From assembly GCA_040954595.2 (NCBI GenBank), contig CM082587.2, positions 4,030,001 through 4,094,000 of the forward strand: a DNA stretch of 64,000 nt. The letters are read 5' to 3'. The notes below the pieces were generated by a model that saw nothing but the letters and a program-made list of their open reading frames with translations, was not told the origin of the DNA and ran no database searches. A program made the translations under genes and the position numbers. Position 1 is the first letter of the stretch. Every line of letters begins with the position of its first letter. The stretch is from Balanoglossus misakiensis (Eukaryota > Hemichordata). Positions 63,101-64,000 of the stretch are shown here, one piece after another.

Positions 63101-64000
63101 TCAGGAAAATCGTCAAAAATCGAGGATTTTTCGAGTTTGCGAATTTTGAAAATTTGGTCATTTTTTGAAAAAACCATGGGTTATAGCTCAGGAAAATCGT
63201 CAAAAATCGAGGATTTTTCGAGTTTGCGAACTTTGAAAATTTGGTCATTTTTTGAAAAAACCATGGGTTATAGCTCAGGAAAATCGTCAAAAATCGAGGA
63301 TTTTTCGAGTTTGCGAATTTTGAAAATTTGGTCATTTTTTGAAAAAACCATGGGTTATAGCTCAGGAAAATCGTCAAAAATCGAGGATTTTTCGAGTTTG
63401 CGAATTTTGAAAATTTGGTCATTTTTTGAAAAAACCATGGGTTATAGCTCAGGAAAATCGTCAAAAATCGAGGATTTTTCGAGTTTGCGAATTTTGAAAA
63501 TTTGGTAATTTTTTGAAAAAACCATGGGTTATAGCTCAGGAAAATCGTCAAAAATCGAGGATTTTTCGAGTTTGCGAATTTTAAAAATTTGGTCATTTTA
63601 TGAAAAAACCATGGGTTATAGCTCAGGAAAATCGTCAAAAATCGAGGATTTTTCGAGTTTGCGAATTTTGAAAATTTGGTCATATTATGAAAAAACCATG
63701 GGTTATAGCTCAGGAAAATCGTCAAAAATCGAGGATTTTTCGAGTTTGCGAATTTTGAAAATTTGGTCATTTTTTGAAAAAACCATGGGTTATAGCTCAG
63801 GAAAATCGTCAAAAATCGAGGATTTTTCGAGTTTGCGAATTTTGAAAATTTGGTCATTTTTTGAAAAAACCATGGGTTATAGCTCAGGAAAATCGTCAAA
63901 AATCGAGGATTTTTCGAGTTTGCGAATTTTGAAAATTTGGTCATTTTTTGAAAAAAACCATGGGTTATAGCTCAGGAAAATCGTCAAAAATCGAGGATTT
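51163..64000 (+). repeat. 87-bp satellite array, about 148 copies, continues past window end
   Basis: The unit begins ATGGGTTATAGCTCAGG and repeats every 87 bp. The first consensus unit starts at 51250, preceded by one diverged unit in exact register at 51163. Between the first and last ATGGG (51250 and 63960) there are 146 periods plus 8 net bases. These are explained by six A6-to-A7 expansions, one T insertion (about 60984), a 4-bp GAAT duplication (about 56526) and three 1-bp losses (about 55370, 56316 and 59776). Copies are otherwise nearly identical, with scattered point variants. Because 87 is divisible by three and the unit has no stop in one frame of each strand, very long ORFs appear on both strands. 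Stops and frameshifts recur without compensation, so I do not treat it as coding. Confidence 0.98.
58180..59509 (+). repeat. 11-unit (957-bp) higher-order duplication inside the satellite
   Basis: Three marker variants recur exactly 957 bp apart: GCGAACTTTG at 58180 and 59137, GAATTTTAAAAATTTGG at 58441 and 59398, and GGTCATATTATG at 58543 and 59500. The last two markers occur again at 63576 and 63678. Confidence 0.85.

Noticed and set aside
51152-63970. ORFs of up to about 1,150 codons on both strands in the satellite, apparently giant repeat proteins
   Set aside because: They arise because the 87-bp unit is a multiple of three and stop-free in one frame per strand. Frameshifts and stops recur unrepaired, no splice or promoter context exists, and both strands are equally open.
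51163-64000. CRISPR-like direct repeat array
   Set aside because: Units are contiguous with no unique spacers, and the genome is an animal one.

Overview
This window comes from an animal nuclear genome. Genes are split by GT-AG introns, there is a eukaryotic tRNA-Ser(UGA), and the conserved genes encode a mitochondrial processing peptidase, GPR107, NCS1 and a rhodopsin-family GPCR. The protein sequences and the GPR107-NCS1 adjacency, which from general knowledge is also seen on human 9q34, suggest an invertebrate deuterostome. A cephalochordate or hemichordate is the best guess, but the window alone does not settle it.

Layout. (1) 1-556: first coding exon (minus) of a secreted or membrane protein with a laminin-N-like motif, running off the left edge. 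(2) 1455-2050: nested foldback (MITE-like) element. (3) 2280-5744 (+): complete PMPCA gene, 11 exons. (4) 7049-25490 (-): two tandem, same-orientation polyketide synthase genes of the animal FAS-like type (KS-AT-DH-MT-ER-KR-ACP, no thioesterase). Each has four coding exons with the same intron phases and encodes about 2,455 residues. PKS-1 has a TATA/CCAAT promoter candidate near 15.94 kb; a weaker candidate for PKS-2 lies near 26.95 kb. (5) 26-31.7 kb: largely empty, with a decayed GIY-YIG retroelement piece. (6) 31720-32733 (+): intronless-looking class A GPCR. (7) 35331-39451 (+): GPR107 orthologue, 13 exons. (8) 41439-41609 (+): a 56-residue single-pass membrane microprotein. (9) 42181-44223 (+): NCS1, 7 exons. 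(10) 45610-45691: tRNA-Ser. (11) 45.7-51.1 kb: no recognised gene. (12) 51163-64000: an 87-bp satellite of about 148 copies that continues past the right edge.

The most notable content is the tandem TE-less PKS pair, which shows localised near-identical tracts suggesting gene conversion, and the satellite. Its monomer carries three short palindromes, is a multiple of three long and is open on both strands, so it produces huge spurious ORFs. It also shows higher-order periodicity. The two PKSs presumably each build a reduced polyketide or lipid, with a phosphopantetheinyl transferase and a release enzyme encoded elsewhere; the product cannot be inferred. PMPCA, GPR107 and NCS1 are housekeeping or neuronal genes with no evident functional link to the PKSs.
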